Shown piece after piece: positions 37,800-50,211 of a stretch of DNA of 64,000 bases. The position numbers were made by a program, and so were the translations under genes. Under the pieces are notes generated by a model, which searched no databases, had not been told where the DNA came from, and saw nothing but the letters and a program-made list of their open reading frames with translations. Within the stretch, counting starts at the first letter, position 1. Every line of letters begins with the position of its first letter. The DNA is from Phascolomyces articulosus (lineage: Eukaryota > Mucoromycota > Mucoromycetes > Mucorales > Lichtheimiaceae), in NCBI GenBank assembly GCA_025677815.1, contig JAIXMP010000057.1, positions 62,001 to 126,000 of the forward strand. Direction: 5' to 3'.

Positions 37800-38625
37800 G
37801 TGGTTCAGCTTCATAACGTCGCCCGCGTTTCCAGTAATAACACTCTACCACGCCACTCTCTTGGTTCAATGGATATTGAATGTAATAGCTGTCATGCGCA
37901 ACTTTTTATTCAAGAACGTACCTCTGAAGTTCTATCAGAAATTCTTCTTTCAATCTTTGCTGTCAGGAAGGAGCAGTTGAACTTCCTCCATTAAATCCAA
38001 CACCACCCGCAATTTCTCAGCTATTACGCGGCACTGATACAGATTCTCAACAATTTCGTGCCTACATCCATTCTTTTAACAGCGCTTTAGGGTTCACATC
38101 TCTTGGTGTCAATGCTGATCAGAATGTTGCTAATTTTCATGGAAGAGCATATAATTTTAGAATTCATGGAAGTGTTTATCATCGCATTGGTTCTCTATTA
38201 ACTGCTGATAATAGACCAGCTTTTGCACAAATTTATGTGCATTATCCAGCTACTGAAGCAGCAAATCGACAAGCTGTTTCAAACGTTCAACACAATAATA
38301 ACACGCTTCAGATGTTACAGACAATTATGCATGATATAAATCCATTTGCTCCGCCTTTTCAAAACATGACACAAATCACCCGTGAATAAGGTCTTGATAA
38401 CTGTCAACATGATTATTAGATCCGAAAATACACCTGATAGACGAAGCTATAATGCACCTACTGCTGAAGAGGTTGGCATTATTATCATAGGTAATCATGG
38501 TGAAAATGTTGGTCATAGAGATATTGTGTTGAGAACTAGACCTAATCGTTTGGAGCGCATCAGTGAGATGCATCAGCTTTATGATTCACTTCAATATCTT
38601 CCTATTTTCCTCGAGGTGGGTTAGT
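37800..38625 (+). pseudogene. Helitron N-terminal domain relic
   Basis: Three consecutive frames. 37815-37930 reads LGSMDIECNSCHAQLFIQE, the cysteine motif that precedes Helitron Rep domains. After a shift, NLCCQEGAVELPPL leads into a 140-codon open stretch to TAA 38387-38389 with FNSALGFTSLGVN, FRIHGSVYHRIGSLL and FAQIYVHYPATEA. After another shift, 38395-38625 has DRRSYNAPTAEEVGIII, HRDIVLRTR and RISEMHQLYDSLQYLPIF. This order is standard for fungal and animal Helitron proteins upstream of the Rep endonuclease, which is not found downstream. The 140-codon stretch lacks an early start codon and is easily missed by ORF finders. Confidence 0.75.
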
Positions 38626-40143
38626 GTCTTTATATGATTGGTGTATCGTATTATCGATTGTGTTGACTGAGTCAATTGAATTATTATTATATTTTCTTCA
38701 TGTTGCTTACTGAGCATCTTATCTTTCACTATTTTCAGGTTCAAGGTAATCCCGGTTGGTACTAAGCTTTACTCAAAAGCATAATTAACCATTCTCCTAT
38801 CATCAGTACTCGTACATCCGTTGAGGTTACTGATTCACAGGTACGTCCATATCGATCTTTGATATTCTTGCTTTTTCTTGCATGCTTTTTGTGTTTTTGA
38901 CGCGTTAACCATTTGGTTATTTTCTACAATTTTTTTTTCAACATTATATTTTTTTGTATATACATGTACATATCATAGACACAAACTTCTGAATCATCAT
39001 CACAAAAGTATCTAAAACACCATGTACAAGCAACAGCGACAATTCAGAGCGTCATTCTTTATCGGTAATCGAAGCCAATTACGTCGATTCAGTTTATGAA
39101 GGTTTAATCGAAAAAAAAATGTGGACGTTATTATGTACCTGTAGAAAAGTTGTAAAAGTGATGCTGAAGAAGAAAGAGAAGAAATTAGCAATTTCAACCA
39201 ATCAAAATTGCCACCCTTGTCTCCAAAGATGGAAAAATATTTGGAACAATTTGATAATTTGATAATTTGATAATTTGATAATTTGATAATTTGATAATTC
39301 GATAATTCGATAATTTGGTAATTTGGTAATATAATAAAACAAAACAAAACGAAACACAAACTAAAAGAAAATTAATGAATAGACCACGCTGGATGATCTT
39401 TGAAACAAAGTGAACAAACATGTATTCGGTCCAAAACAAGATCCAGAAGTTCATTTAATCTCAGTACATCGTAGTAACAAAGGCTACTCAAGTACGTACA
39501 ATACTCCGTCAACATCAAGTCTTCTGCTTGTGATCAAACGTCTCAATGCTAATAATTATCATAAGGACTTACAAAGTCTATCTTTCCGTAGACAGAGCCA
39601 AGCTCGAGTAAGTTCTCAAGACCATAAGGCCTTTATTTGTACCAATCTGGCGCGTTGACACACGTAGGGCGTCTTTTCCGGCATGGATTCTGACTTAGAG
39701 GCGTTCAACCATTATTCAGCAGATGGTAGCTTCGCAGCATTGGCCTTTCAACCAGCCGCATATACGGTTGAAAGTCTCATTTATAAATGCACTGGAGCTA
39801 TATTATTTTGATTTTTTTTTAAAAAAAAAAGATGTGAAATCGGAGTTAGACATGCTCCATTGTGTGTGGCGGATAATATATTTATGCTTCGACAATAATT
39901 CAAGAATAACGGTTACTTGGCACATATTGAATCTTTTAATTATTATTACCATCATTGTTAACAAGATAATAATATAATCTGATTTACTCGATACAGTGGT
40001 GAAAAAACCAGGTATGCATCAACATTACGAAAAATATCAACCCATTATGAAATTCAAAAAAAAAAAACCGATAAGATCAAATTGAATCGCCTAGACGATT
40101 TTTTGAGACACAAACTGATATTTTATTCTATACACCTCTCACA
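38626..40143. other. Helitron flank, unassigned ORF and repeats
   Basis: No recognisable gene. A plus-strand frame at 39410-39658 (FGPKQDPEVHLISVHRSNKGYSSTYNT..., ending AFICTNLAR) looks coding but I cannot place it; it may belong to the transposon debris. An 8-base tandem array (39253-39330) and a T9A10 tract (39812-39830) are present. Confidence 0.35.
39253..39330. repeat. 8-base tandem array GATAATTT, about 10 copies
   Basis: GATAATTT repeats in register, with GATAATTC and GGTAATTT variants in the last copies. It lies in non-coding DNA next to transposon debris. Confidence 0.9.
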
Positions 40144-40822
40144 ATGAATGAATATGGAACTACCGAAATTGGCTTGAATTCAAGAATTGACAGTAGCGAG
40201 GCGATTAATGAACTCGAGTTGAAGTGCCCCAAAACTATCAAGGACATGTTATTACGAATGATGCGAACATATTCTGGCATTCAACATGATCTTATGACTT
40301 GTGGATTCAACATATATGGTATGCTGTTTTTAATGGTCATGATGTATTGGTTTTTAAATCATTGTCTAACAATACTTTTTTATATTCAAGCCTTTATATG
40401 AATCAACTACTGGTAGATAATCCGAAAGGATATGTATGTCGTTTATCAAGATAGAAGAACTTCAGTATCCCGAAGAACCTTGCGATTTTATTGAGTTAAT
40501 CACACCGATTTTAAGAACGATTTATGGAACTAAAATACAAATGGAAAATACTCTGAAAAAGATCAAAACTAAAAAAGCAAATGATAGAGTTCTTGAGTAT
40601 GGATTTAAGAAACTGGCAGATATTCTTTCCATTCCCCCATGTTCCACTCCAATCCCTGCTCTAAAAAAAAACCCCCCACTGCATCCAGTTCTTCATCTTC
40701 TTTCAAAAAGAAACCCACTACATCCAATCCTTCCTCCTCTTCCCAAAAGTAAAATAATTGATTATATCTGTCGTGTCCGTAGGAAAAGAATACGCCAAAT
40801 AGGTGTATCTAAATTTAAATGA
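40144..40822 (+). pseudogene. Broken ORF of unidentified repeated fungal family
   Basis: 40144-40320 encodes MNEYGTTEIGLNSRIDSSEA and CPKTIKDMLLRMMRTYSGIQ. After a possible intron, 40395-40450 in another frame reads LLVDNPKGYVCRLSR, and 40440-40822 in a third frame reads IEELQYPEEPCDFIELITPI, ILSIPPCSTP and a basic end. I recall large families of Mucoromycota proteins with the same order of pieces (KDM/MMxDM helix, GYVCR, PPCSTP tail), possibly linked to repeats, but cannot name a domain. Frames do not join at any GT..AG pair that I tried, so I call it decayed. Confidence 0.4.
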
Positions 40823-42330
40823 GGAAAAAAAGAATAAATAATAAATAAAATAGAATAACGCCATTATTATGAAATGGTGTGAATTAGAACGGTATACCAA
40901 ATAAGGTATAATGTTCAACAATAAAGAAAATAAGAAATGAATAAACGCCCTCTTAACATAAGGCGTAAATTAACAATAACAAATATCAATCCTCATCTCT
41001 ATGGACTCATATAAACACGTACCCAACAATAGATAAATAATTAGAAATAAACACCTCATCGAAAAGTATAAAAGGACCTCAATTTTATTAGATAGTTTGA
41101 TCATCACTATTTTTTATTAAATAAATCGATATAACAGTCTCAACGTATTCTTATCGTCTTTATTTTTTCGATTTTACTACCTTTTATATTTTTCACAATA
41201 TCCATATAAATACTCCCTTCTCAACATTGTATCGTGCTAATTCTGTAAATGTATATTTTCCATATTCTGTATATTCCGGTGTAGTGCTCCTTAGTCCGTC
41301 TGGTAGCTAAAGTTTTCTTTTACTATTTTTTTATTTCATTATTAATAGCAATATTATTACTATTAAAGTATATTCTATTATAAAGTAATAGAAAGCATTC
41401 TTACTGGCTGAAACTCATTCACATGTTTCAATTGCTTTTGATACCAATTGCATTTGTTTTCAGTAGTATTTGCATTGGCTTTTACAAATTAATGCAAAAG
41501 CAAATATTATAAATAGAAGATTAATTAGCTTTGATTAGAGAATCCTCAGTTCTTAGTTTGCTACCTTATTTTCTTAATAAAATATCTTAAAAACTTATTA
41601 TCTACTTCAGACTTCTGTCTTTTGGTCTTTTGAATAAGTGAGATAATATATCGTTCCCTATTCTTTTATTATAATAAGACTATTCCTCTAGCGGTTTCAG
41701 ACGTATAATTCCTGATAATAAGAACCCTCAGACAATCTATCTTTATTTATTTTATTTGAGCCATAACTGATCATTTCATGTTCCTTTTATTAATATCACT
41801 TTTACTTTATTTACTCTTTTCAGAAGATTCTTTACCTCATATAGAACGCTTAACTGCATGTTCTGTATGCTCTATTCCTTTAATTCATTATTATTATTCT
41901 TTTTTATCGAATAACGTTTGTATATCGGGTTGCTCTTATTATTTGAGAAAAGTTTCATTGACACATAAATTCACATTTTTTCTTATCAAAATAAACAACC
42001 TATACTTTGTTAGCTTTCGAATACTACTGTAATTTTGGTTTCACACCAAATAAAAAAAGTCCATACTTATATACCAATAGAAGTTGTAAATCGGATGAAT
42101 GAAAATTGTTTTGTAATAACAATTAATTGATTTCAAGCAAGTCACTGTTACTTACAGTCCAAGTCAAAAAAAAAATTTGTAGAGCAATAAAATCATCTTT
42201 TGCTAGCAAAAGAAAGATTTTTTTTCTAGAAAAAAAAACATAGAAAATAATAGTATATTAATAATAATAATAAAATACGTACAAAGTTAACCACATTAAG
42301 GAGTTATGTATCTATATTTAAGGATTATTT
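40823..42330. other. Intergenic, no gene seen
   Basis: 1.5 kb of A/T-rich DNA without coding-like frames on either strand. Confidence 0.5.
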
Positions 42331-42667
42331 CCCTAAGATTCGAACTAGTAGAGCACGGCATTTTCTCGCCTTGATTAATATCGTAATGGATATTTTCGAC
42401 AAGAACAACATGATGGAAAGACTCTTATGGTGAAAAATGCTAGAATACATTATGCTAGTGTTGTATGTCAAAAAGTTGAAGACAGAGGTGCCTTACAGCT
42501 TATTTCTCATTTTTAAACCTATTGGATTGTTTTGGCCAAAGCTAAAGACCGGTATACGGCGCGAGCTTTCGACAAAGGATGATACGCTGACTTCACGTAT
42601 TATCGAATCTGCTAAGCACGTAACTCCTAAAAACTGCTGGGGTTGGATATCGCATTCTAGATTCTAA
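42331..42667 (+). pseudogene. DDE transposase C-terminal relic (Tc1/mariner-like)
   Basis: Pieces in three frames: TSRARHFLALINIVMDIFDKNN (read as 42344-42408), then VKNARIHYASVVCQKVEDRG (matching the DNAxIH strand before the second acid), then PYSLFLIFKPIGLFWPKLK and ESAKHVTPKNCWGWISHSRF up to 42667. The last parts match the PYSPxLNPIExFW box and C-terminal helix of DDE_3-type transposases. The third catalytic acid expected in NPIE reads Gly here, and frames are broken, so it is inactive. No terminal repeats were located. Confidence 0.65.
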
Positions 42668-43418
42668 GCTGCATCCTGAAGGAGAAGATGTTATAACTCT
42701 AAGTTATATTCAATTTATTCAATCTATTATTTATTTTCTGAATGTATTAAGTATCATGTGAAACTTTTAAAAAAATAGATGGTAGAAAATAGTTATGTAA
42801 AATTTAAAGAATAATAACCATGGACGCAAATATAAGAAGAGTAGGGACGCGAGGTTAGAAATAATAGAGCGCAAAGTAAAAATCTAACAATGTGAGGTGA
42901 AATGATATTGTGCACAAAAGTGTAAATTCATGATACGTGAAACTGAAAATCACCCTCCTATATCATCAAAAATTTGTTTTCCCATATTCAAAAAAAAACC
43001 ACCATGATTGATGCTTTCAATCTAACGTCGGCTCAAAGGAAGATAACAATTGATCGGATCAAATCATTATATCACTGCATTTTTTTTTCAGCCATTTCTT
43101 TAAGTGGTAAACGTATATACTTGCATATCCATGTTTGTTTCATAACAGAAATATCAAATTTTAATTATAAAAAATATGAATTAACTATGAAATCATTAAC
43201 ACGTAATGATACGCTTCTGATGAGGAAGAGATTGGATATAAAAATATGAAATTCATGATGTGGGTAATTAATAAATGGATAATCTATGATATATGTTGTT
43301 GTTGTTATTTTTTTTGTATATAAAACGCATGGGATGATGATAAACAATGTTGAATGAAGGTAGGAAGGTAGATAGGAAGGTTTGGGAAGAGAACGACTCA
43401 TCCAAAATAAAAATGACT
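42668..43418. other. Intergenic, no gene seen
   Basis: A/T-rich 3' flank of the PQ-loop gene. A 91-codon plus-strand frame at 42974-43249 has no coding character I can support. Confidence 0.45.
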
Positions 43419-44739
43419 TCATGGTATCGGCTCATAAGTCAATCCAGGTTGCTGTTCTTGTAGTAAATCAGGATGGTAAGATGAAACACCCAGCCACTTT
43501 TTGATTTTGGAAGAAAAAAGGATGGCTTGCATGACAGTTAAGGAATCAATTGCCAATTGTACTGCGCCGCAGATATCAAATTGAACTGGAGCGTTCGTAT
43601 AGATAAAATAAAACAGTTTGAAACTATCACCAAGAAACTAATATTATTTATGAATATTTAAGTTAGTTATATATATATACACGTATATCTATATAATTAC
43701 AATAACTTTGATCTTTTTACTCTCCAAACAAAAAACAAATATAAAAACCACCATACTCCCATGTTGTTTAGGTAACCCATGAAAAAATAAATAAATAATA
43801 TTTTACCCAGGTTGCCATTACAATCGCGCTAAAGCCAACAGTGGATCGTCGCTTAAAGTTTGAAACACATTGGGGGAGAGGTAACGTACTTTCGATGCCT
43901 AGACTAAGAGCGCCCAGCGTCTCAATAAACCAAGCATTATATCCAAAGAACTGATAAGCAACGGCAATGATGGTTGTAAACCCAAGCAAAAAATTAACAT
44001 AGTCAAGGTAATGATCCCATGCCCAAATTCGCTTGATCATCATCTTGATATCATGGCATTTCTTTTTATTGTTGATGATCTCATGATGATCCAAGAGTGG
44101 TTGTTGTTGTTCATGTTTGATAATGGGTTTGTAACGAATAACAATTTCCAGCAAGACCAGCTGTGCTGTAATCATAACTAAGGATTGAATCAATAAGGTA
44201 TTATCAAATCGTTTGCCAAGCCTATTATAATAATGATAACCAGTGGGTAGGTTAAAAATAACTGATTTGTTAATATGTATTATATTTTTATACAAATTTA
44301 GATACAATGGAGTTATGATGCATACCAAAAAAAGACTCGTAGAATACTAGTTGATATTAAAAATAAAAATAAATTAGATGGTGGGTACTCTTTTTCTTAA
44401 TGGATCGTATCATTATAATAATAAAAAGGCGAGTTACTTTGAAAATAATAGAATGGCACAAGTTACAGGATTGAACCCATCACTCGATTGTTGCTTACGA
44501 ATAATAAAATACTGAATTTTTCATATGCAAGTTGTTATGGATAAGCAAAAAAAAAAGAAGGGGTTACACTTTTTCTATTAGTTACAAACTTCATTAATGC
44601 AGCATATATCTTCTACATATCTTTGTTATTATTATTATTATGATAAATTATCATTACTATTGCATACTTGATCAACATAACCAATGACCGGTCCAATGGC
44701 CATAGCGATCGATAATGCCAACGATGCCAGATCAGACAT
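43419..44739 (-). CDS. PQ-loop membrane protein, SLC66A2/Any1-like
   Basis: Five exons (44739-44668, 44511-44438, 44346-44326, 44221-43807, 43637-43419) keep phase and encode 266 residues; exon 3 has only 21 bases. There are about seven hydrophobic segments and two PQ-loop units: IGYVDQYFIIRKQQSSDGFN near the N-terminus (its Pro/Gln replaced by Asp-Gln) and STLPLPQCVSNFKRRSTVGF in the second half. Relatives are human SLC66A2 (PQLC1) and yeast Any1, which act in Golgi/endosomes and antagonise the need for phospholipid flippases; transport substrate is unknown. Between the units is a charged cytosolic loop with a His/Gln-rich part. Divergent from the Ppn1 gene across 420 bases. Confidence 0.88.
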
Positions 44740-45159
44740 TTCGAATGAGTAAAAGAAAAAAGAAAAAAGGAGTGGAGAAAGAAAAGGAAAGAAGAGAAAT
44801 AAAAATGAGCGTAAAAAAAACGAGAGAAAAAAGTACGGGGTGGGAGTGTTTAGGAAAAGATAGTGTAAGAGGCGAAAAATAGAAGTGTTTTGAGTTGACT
44901 TGTGTGAGTTGTGTATTAAGGAGAGTATGGAGTGTGTTAAGTAAGAAGGGTCTTATTGACTTGTGAAAAAGAAAAAGGGAACGATACTCAAAATAAAGGA
45001 GCGAAACAATAAGAATAAATAGAAGGTCAAAATTAATGCCGTCATCTCAAAGTGTAACCAAGCGGAGTTTGATCGAAAGATCGATGGCTTACCGCTTACC
45101 GTTTATAAACCCATCCTCTTTTTCTTTCTTTTCTTTTTCAATCCAAAAACAAAATAGCC
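44740..45159. promoter_or_regulatory. Shared intergenic promoter of PQ-loop gene and PPN1
   Basis: 420 bases between two divergent start codons. The left half is purine-rich on the plus strand (AAAGAAAAGG type, thus C/T-rich leader for the minus-strand gene) and the right end is C/T-rich before 45160. No TATA box or named operator was recognised, although the region must contain both promoters. Confidence 0.5.
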
Positions 45160-46906
45160 ATGTATTTTGTTAAAACAGTTGTAACAACTATCTTATTGTC
45201 ATCTACTTTGACATATGCATATTTACCGATAGAACAACAACATCCATTACAAAAACCTTCAAGGAATGTTCCAAATCTAAATGGAAAGTTTTTGCATATC
45301 ACTGATATTCATGTAATGTATACACTCCATGTTATTGGTATACTGACAGTGGTTGATAGGTTTATTTTCTTGGTTTCTATAATACATGAAATGATCTCTA
45401 ATGTTTCCCATAACTATATGATAGATTGATCCATATTATCAAGACGAAGCAACGATAAAATCAGGATGCCATTTTCAAGCCAAAAAGCATCATAAGAAGA
45501 AGAAACGAAAAGGAAAATTAGCAGGGTATTGGGGTAGTCCAACAAAAGGATGTGATGCTCCGCCACGTTTAGCGGAACACGCCATCGATTGGATAGGTGA
45601 AAGATGGAAGGAGGAGATCGATTTTATCGTTTGGACAGGCGATAATGCAAGGTTTGTTGTTCTATAATATAAAAAAGAACGCTTTTTTTTGCTCCTATTT
45701 CTATGCATCAATGTTTAAAATTATTTGTCAACAACCATTGAATTCCTTTTCAACTAAAACAACTCTAAATTGAACACAAAAAAATAGACATGATCTTGAT
45801 AGTAAGAATCTACCTCGTACAAAGAAAGAAATATTGGCGCTTAATCAAGCCATTACCTATAGAATTCAAGAAGCATTTCATCGTAAAGATAACACAACAA
45901 TTCCTATCATTCCTTGCATAGGTAAAGACAACAAAAAAAAGTATTCCTATCATTTATCGAGAGGATGTCGATCAGGTTTATGGATAGCTAACAAAGTCTA
46001 TTCTTCCTTTACCTAGGCAACAATGATGTTCATCCCCATAATCGTCTTCAAGTCACTAGCATGATTGAAACATATAGTGAAATGTGGCGAGATTTTATTC
46101 CTCCAGATCAACTACCCGTATTTCGACAAGGGGGTTACTATGCGATCGACATTGCACCAGGATTGCGTGTATTGGTTCTTAATACACTTTACTTTTTCAA
46201 TTCAAATGATCTTGTGAATGGATGTCAGGATAGAGATGGACCCGAACACGCTCATTTTGAATGGATCATTGACCAATTGGCTATGGCTCGACGAGATCGT
46301 GCGCGCGTATACATCACAGGTCACGTTCCTCCAACAGATCGAACATTTTACCCAGCTTGTCTTGATCGATACATCGACATATCACTCGAATATCAGGACG
46401 TTATAACGGGTCACTTTTATGGACATGTTAACCGGGATCATTTCAATGTTTTACAAAAGAATCAGGATCGGGCAAAAGATAAGGTGGATATTACCAAAAC
46501 TACGAGAGATGAATTTTCTTCCATGCTTAGGAAACAATACAAGAGGATCCAACGAGATAAATCGGCTGTAGTAGTTCATGTGGCTCCTCCCATCATACCT
46601 GAATATAATCCCACATTCCGTATCAATGAATATGATACCGATCCAACATCCTCCAACTTTGGTACATGGACCAAATATACTCAGTACTACATCGATTTGA
46701 ATTATTATAACGGTAAAAAACATCCTGAACTTGAATCCCCACAATTTTATGAAGAATATGCTACAGATACTGAATATGGTATGAAGGATTTGTCAACAGA
46801 GAGTTGGATGGATCTTGCTCAACGGTTGACACAAAAAGGTTCTAAAAAATCGAAAAAATTATGGAAAAAATTTGTCAATAACTTGTTTGTTCAAACAGAA
46901 CACTAA
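45160..46906 (+). CDS. PPN1: Endopolyphosphatase Ppn1-like metallophosphatase
   Basis: Four exons (45160-45312, 45425-45651, 45788-45921, 46017-46906) give 467 residues in phase. An N-terminal hydrophobic helix (about residues 4-20) acts as signal or anchor for vacuolar delivery. The calcineurin-like metal ligands are complete: DIH (D49), GDNARHD (D124), GNND (N173-D175; fungal Ppn1 has GNND where most enzymes have GNHD), GHVPP (H274) and GHFYGH (about 303-308). It would cleave inorganic polyphosphate internally in the vacuole. A Lys/His-rich insert (KKHHKKKKRKGK, about residues 70-82) and a basic C-terminus could bind polyphosphate, which is inference. Shorter than the yeast enzyme (674 residues). 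Acid sphingomyelinase-like enzymes are the nearest alternative. Confidence 0.85.
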
Positions 46907-49900
46907 AAATCATTATAATTTATTATAAAAATTTATAATATAATAAACTTGCCGTCGCATGACCTTAACGGAATAAATCAGTATTTAAACGCAATTGAAG
47001 GAAACGAGCGTCACATGGTAACGCGTGAGCCCATGTTCAGAATTTTAGTGGACCAGTGTAATATATATTGATGAGTAAAAGTCTTTCCTTGTTTGTCTTT
47101 CTCTTATCATTCTAGCAATTCCTCATCCTGCACCTCATTGCTTTATTTTCAGAATGACATTTACCAAACAATGGATTGTATGTATGTTATCTAACGGTAT
47201 TTGGAGGTGGAATGGAACTAACTTGCTAGATTAAGAGACGTTTTTGATGCTGGCAATAAAGTTTAAGAATGTTCCACAATACCTAGGAATTAAAATCATT
47301 TTTTGTACAACCCAAGCGATTTTAAATTTGCATTGTAGTTATAGCTCATTATTATAGTTACCAATTGAAGAAATTTTTGATACTGATAATTCAATATATA
47401 TGAAGGCTTAATGTTATGCATTATTACCACTTTTAATTTCCCAATGTCTGGGTATAGATTGCTTAATGTTGAAATAGGGGAGATAAACTAGGAACAGAAT
47501 GCAAATATTTGTATATTCTTATTGTTGTGGTCACAAGATATGAACTTTGTTGCAAATAGAACACGGAAAGTACTAATAATTACATCCGAACAGTGAAAGT
47601 AAGTGATGTAAAATGATATCATCGTCAATGTTGATACAGGATAATTGGGCTAATGTTTTATGTTATATTTTTCTTGTAATAATAGTGATGCAATATAGAA
47701 AAGCAGCTATTTATCACGAACTTCTAACATGGTATAAAGAATTGCTCTAGTATAAATGGTCGCATGCTTGAAGTGGGTGTCCACTCCCCTATGGTCATTC
47801 CTTATTTATTTAAAAGAAAGTATTATTTTTTTAGCCTATCCTTCAGTCCCTCTACTCTTTATTGTAATTGTACGTATTAAATATACATAAAGAGCAATAA
47901 TTCATTTTTACACAAAACTTATCATTGGCTTGTATATATCATATTCATCAATTTGATCTGAGGAGGGATGGGGCTAAAAGAGGCTATTTGAATAATAATA
48001 AAAAAGGTGCAACTATCCTTTTTTTTTTCGTTAATAATAAACGTAGTATATTTATAATTAAAAATAAGAGATTAATATAAATAGAAATTGATTAGAATTC
48101 ATAACATTTTATTTACTAATCAGCTCGAAAAATAAATATGACCGGGATAGCTTTTAACTATTTTCAGCTGTGGCCGCTGATCCCCGAATCATTTAACATT
48201 CTGTTTTATAGGTGGTAGGTACGCGTTACATACAAGGTATATGAATATAAACATAAACCATTAATAATATGTCAAATACGTCTACGAACCGCGTTTTATA
48301 AGGTGGAATATCGTAATGGACAGGCATGCATGTTAAGACAATAGTAATTGTAATATTCCTTACAACGACGTCAGCGCACAACTCTGTCTGCTTACTGTTT
48401 AAATATAAATAGTTCGTAATTTCCCAATTCGTAACTATTATAGGTTTCATAATATAATAATAATATAATATAAAACTGAACATGTTTTTGTGCGCTCCAT
48501 TCTATAATGGGTTTGGCAAAAAAAAAAAAAATGCTTGCATGTGTGAAGATATTACTATTATCATTGATTTCCTTCTCATATTCTCGCCTCATATGTAATT
48601 AAAACAAAAATGCGAATGCTCGTTCTGAATAGTATATATTTTCACATTACACACACTAACTCATCTCGCTTTCCATCACTTTTGTACTGGGGTACGTTTA
48701 AAAGATATTGATGACCCACATTTTATAATAGCGATTTATTAGACATTCTATTAGTTTTCGAAATTCATTAAACCAAAGACGATCTAGTCCTGGTGACACA
48801 ATGTAGGAAAGAAAAAGAAATGTGTAGTGTGGAGAAACTACCCGATTATTTGCACTTTTTGTTGGGAAATCAAAATATTTCCAGGTTTGTTAATAATTCA
48901 CCCTCTTCAGCCACAAAAATAAAATCCTAAATTGGTCAAACTGTCTTGAATCAGATCGCTCCTGTCATTTTATATTTTTACTTCTCCCACTAAGAATCTT
49001 CTTTACATTCTTCTATTTAATTATAAGAAACAGGATGATCCTTTTTTTTTTGTATACAGTATTTATAACAAATACATTAGAAAATGATAGAATATACTTT
49101 GAAGGTTCATTTAATATTGTCTTTTACAATGATTATCTTGTTCGCATACACAAAAAAGAGTAGTCGCGTGCTCGTAGCACAGCAATAATATATTTTATTG
49201 ACGTTAGTCTATTTTCTGCTAACTGCACAAGGTATAAATGATAATCTCGCTCCTCTTATGTCCGTTTTTTGTGTTATTTTTCTACACTCTTCAAACGATG
49301 TAGAAAAGAAACCAAAAAGTGGATACTTTTTTTTTTGGATTGTTTATACTTATGGATATAATATGTATTATAAAATCACGAATTAATATGATTCTCTTGT
49401 TGGTTCATATCATTAATGGGATAATAGTAATATGAATGTAAATAATAAAGTTGCCATCAACAGGTGATTCTGCACTCCATGGCTTAGTTTAATTATTTGA
49501 CACTAAGCAGAAAAAAGAAAGGCATTGAGTTTATACAACAACATGCAATATAAAGCCTTATAGGTATCAAAGAAATGGTTAATATAGTGTACAACAAGCA
49601 ATATATTGCAAAGATCTTCAATCTGTAAACTATAGATTTACCAACAAAATAAATGGTATACATATCGTACTGGAGCAACCAATGAATGCGCATGCCCTAA
49701 TATTTGGAATAATAAAGACATAAAAGCAAAGAAATGTCCAGAATAATACAAGTTATTAATATCTTCTACTCTAATCGTATTCCTCACATGATGGCAGCAG
49801 CGCATCATTATTTGTTTCTATATATAAAATACCAAGATTATTCAAAATTTATGATTGTCACTTTTAAAAGTTGGGAGTGGGTGGGCAGAGGAGAATATAA

Positions 49901-50211
49901 CAGTTTCTTCCGGGGGAGAATACGAAGGATATACTCATAATATTTAGATTAGTATTTGAAACCTACTATTCTTTATAAGTTGACGAAATAGCAGACACAG
50001 CCACGAAAAGATAAACATCAGCAATATGGTCGCTGATGAAAAGGTAGAAGTTTAGCACTCAATTATAGTTATTTAGGAATATCAAATAAAAAGAGTTTAG
50101 GAAGAGGGGAGATAAACACTTTTTTCTTCTTTTACTTTTTTTTAGCCTACCAACCTCCTTTTCCCTCTCTCTTTCCTCTCCTTTCTTCTTTCTTGAAAAA
50201 ATATAAGATTA
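46907..50211. other. Long intergenic region, no gene seen
   Basis: 3.3 kb without coding-like frames on either strand. The last 60 bases before 50212 are C/T-rich and serve as the leader of the secreted-protein gene. Confidence 0.5.

Noticed and set aside
39253..39330. Regular short repeats considered as a CRISPR-like array.
   Set aside because: Units are 8 bases with no spacers, in a eukaryotic genome; it is a minisatellite.
44470..44485. GGTTCAATCC on the minus strand resembles a tRNA T-loop.
   Set aside because: It is coding sequence in exon 2 of the PQ-loop protein (SSDGFNPVTC).
46907..50211. Several 60-85 codon ORFs in the 3.3-kb gap.
   Set aside because: Biased Phe/Tyr/Ile/Asn content, no intron pattern, no family similarity; consistent with chance in A/T-rich DNA.
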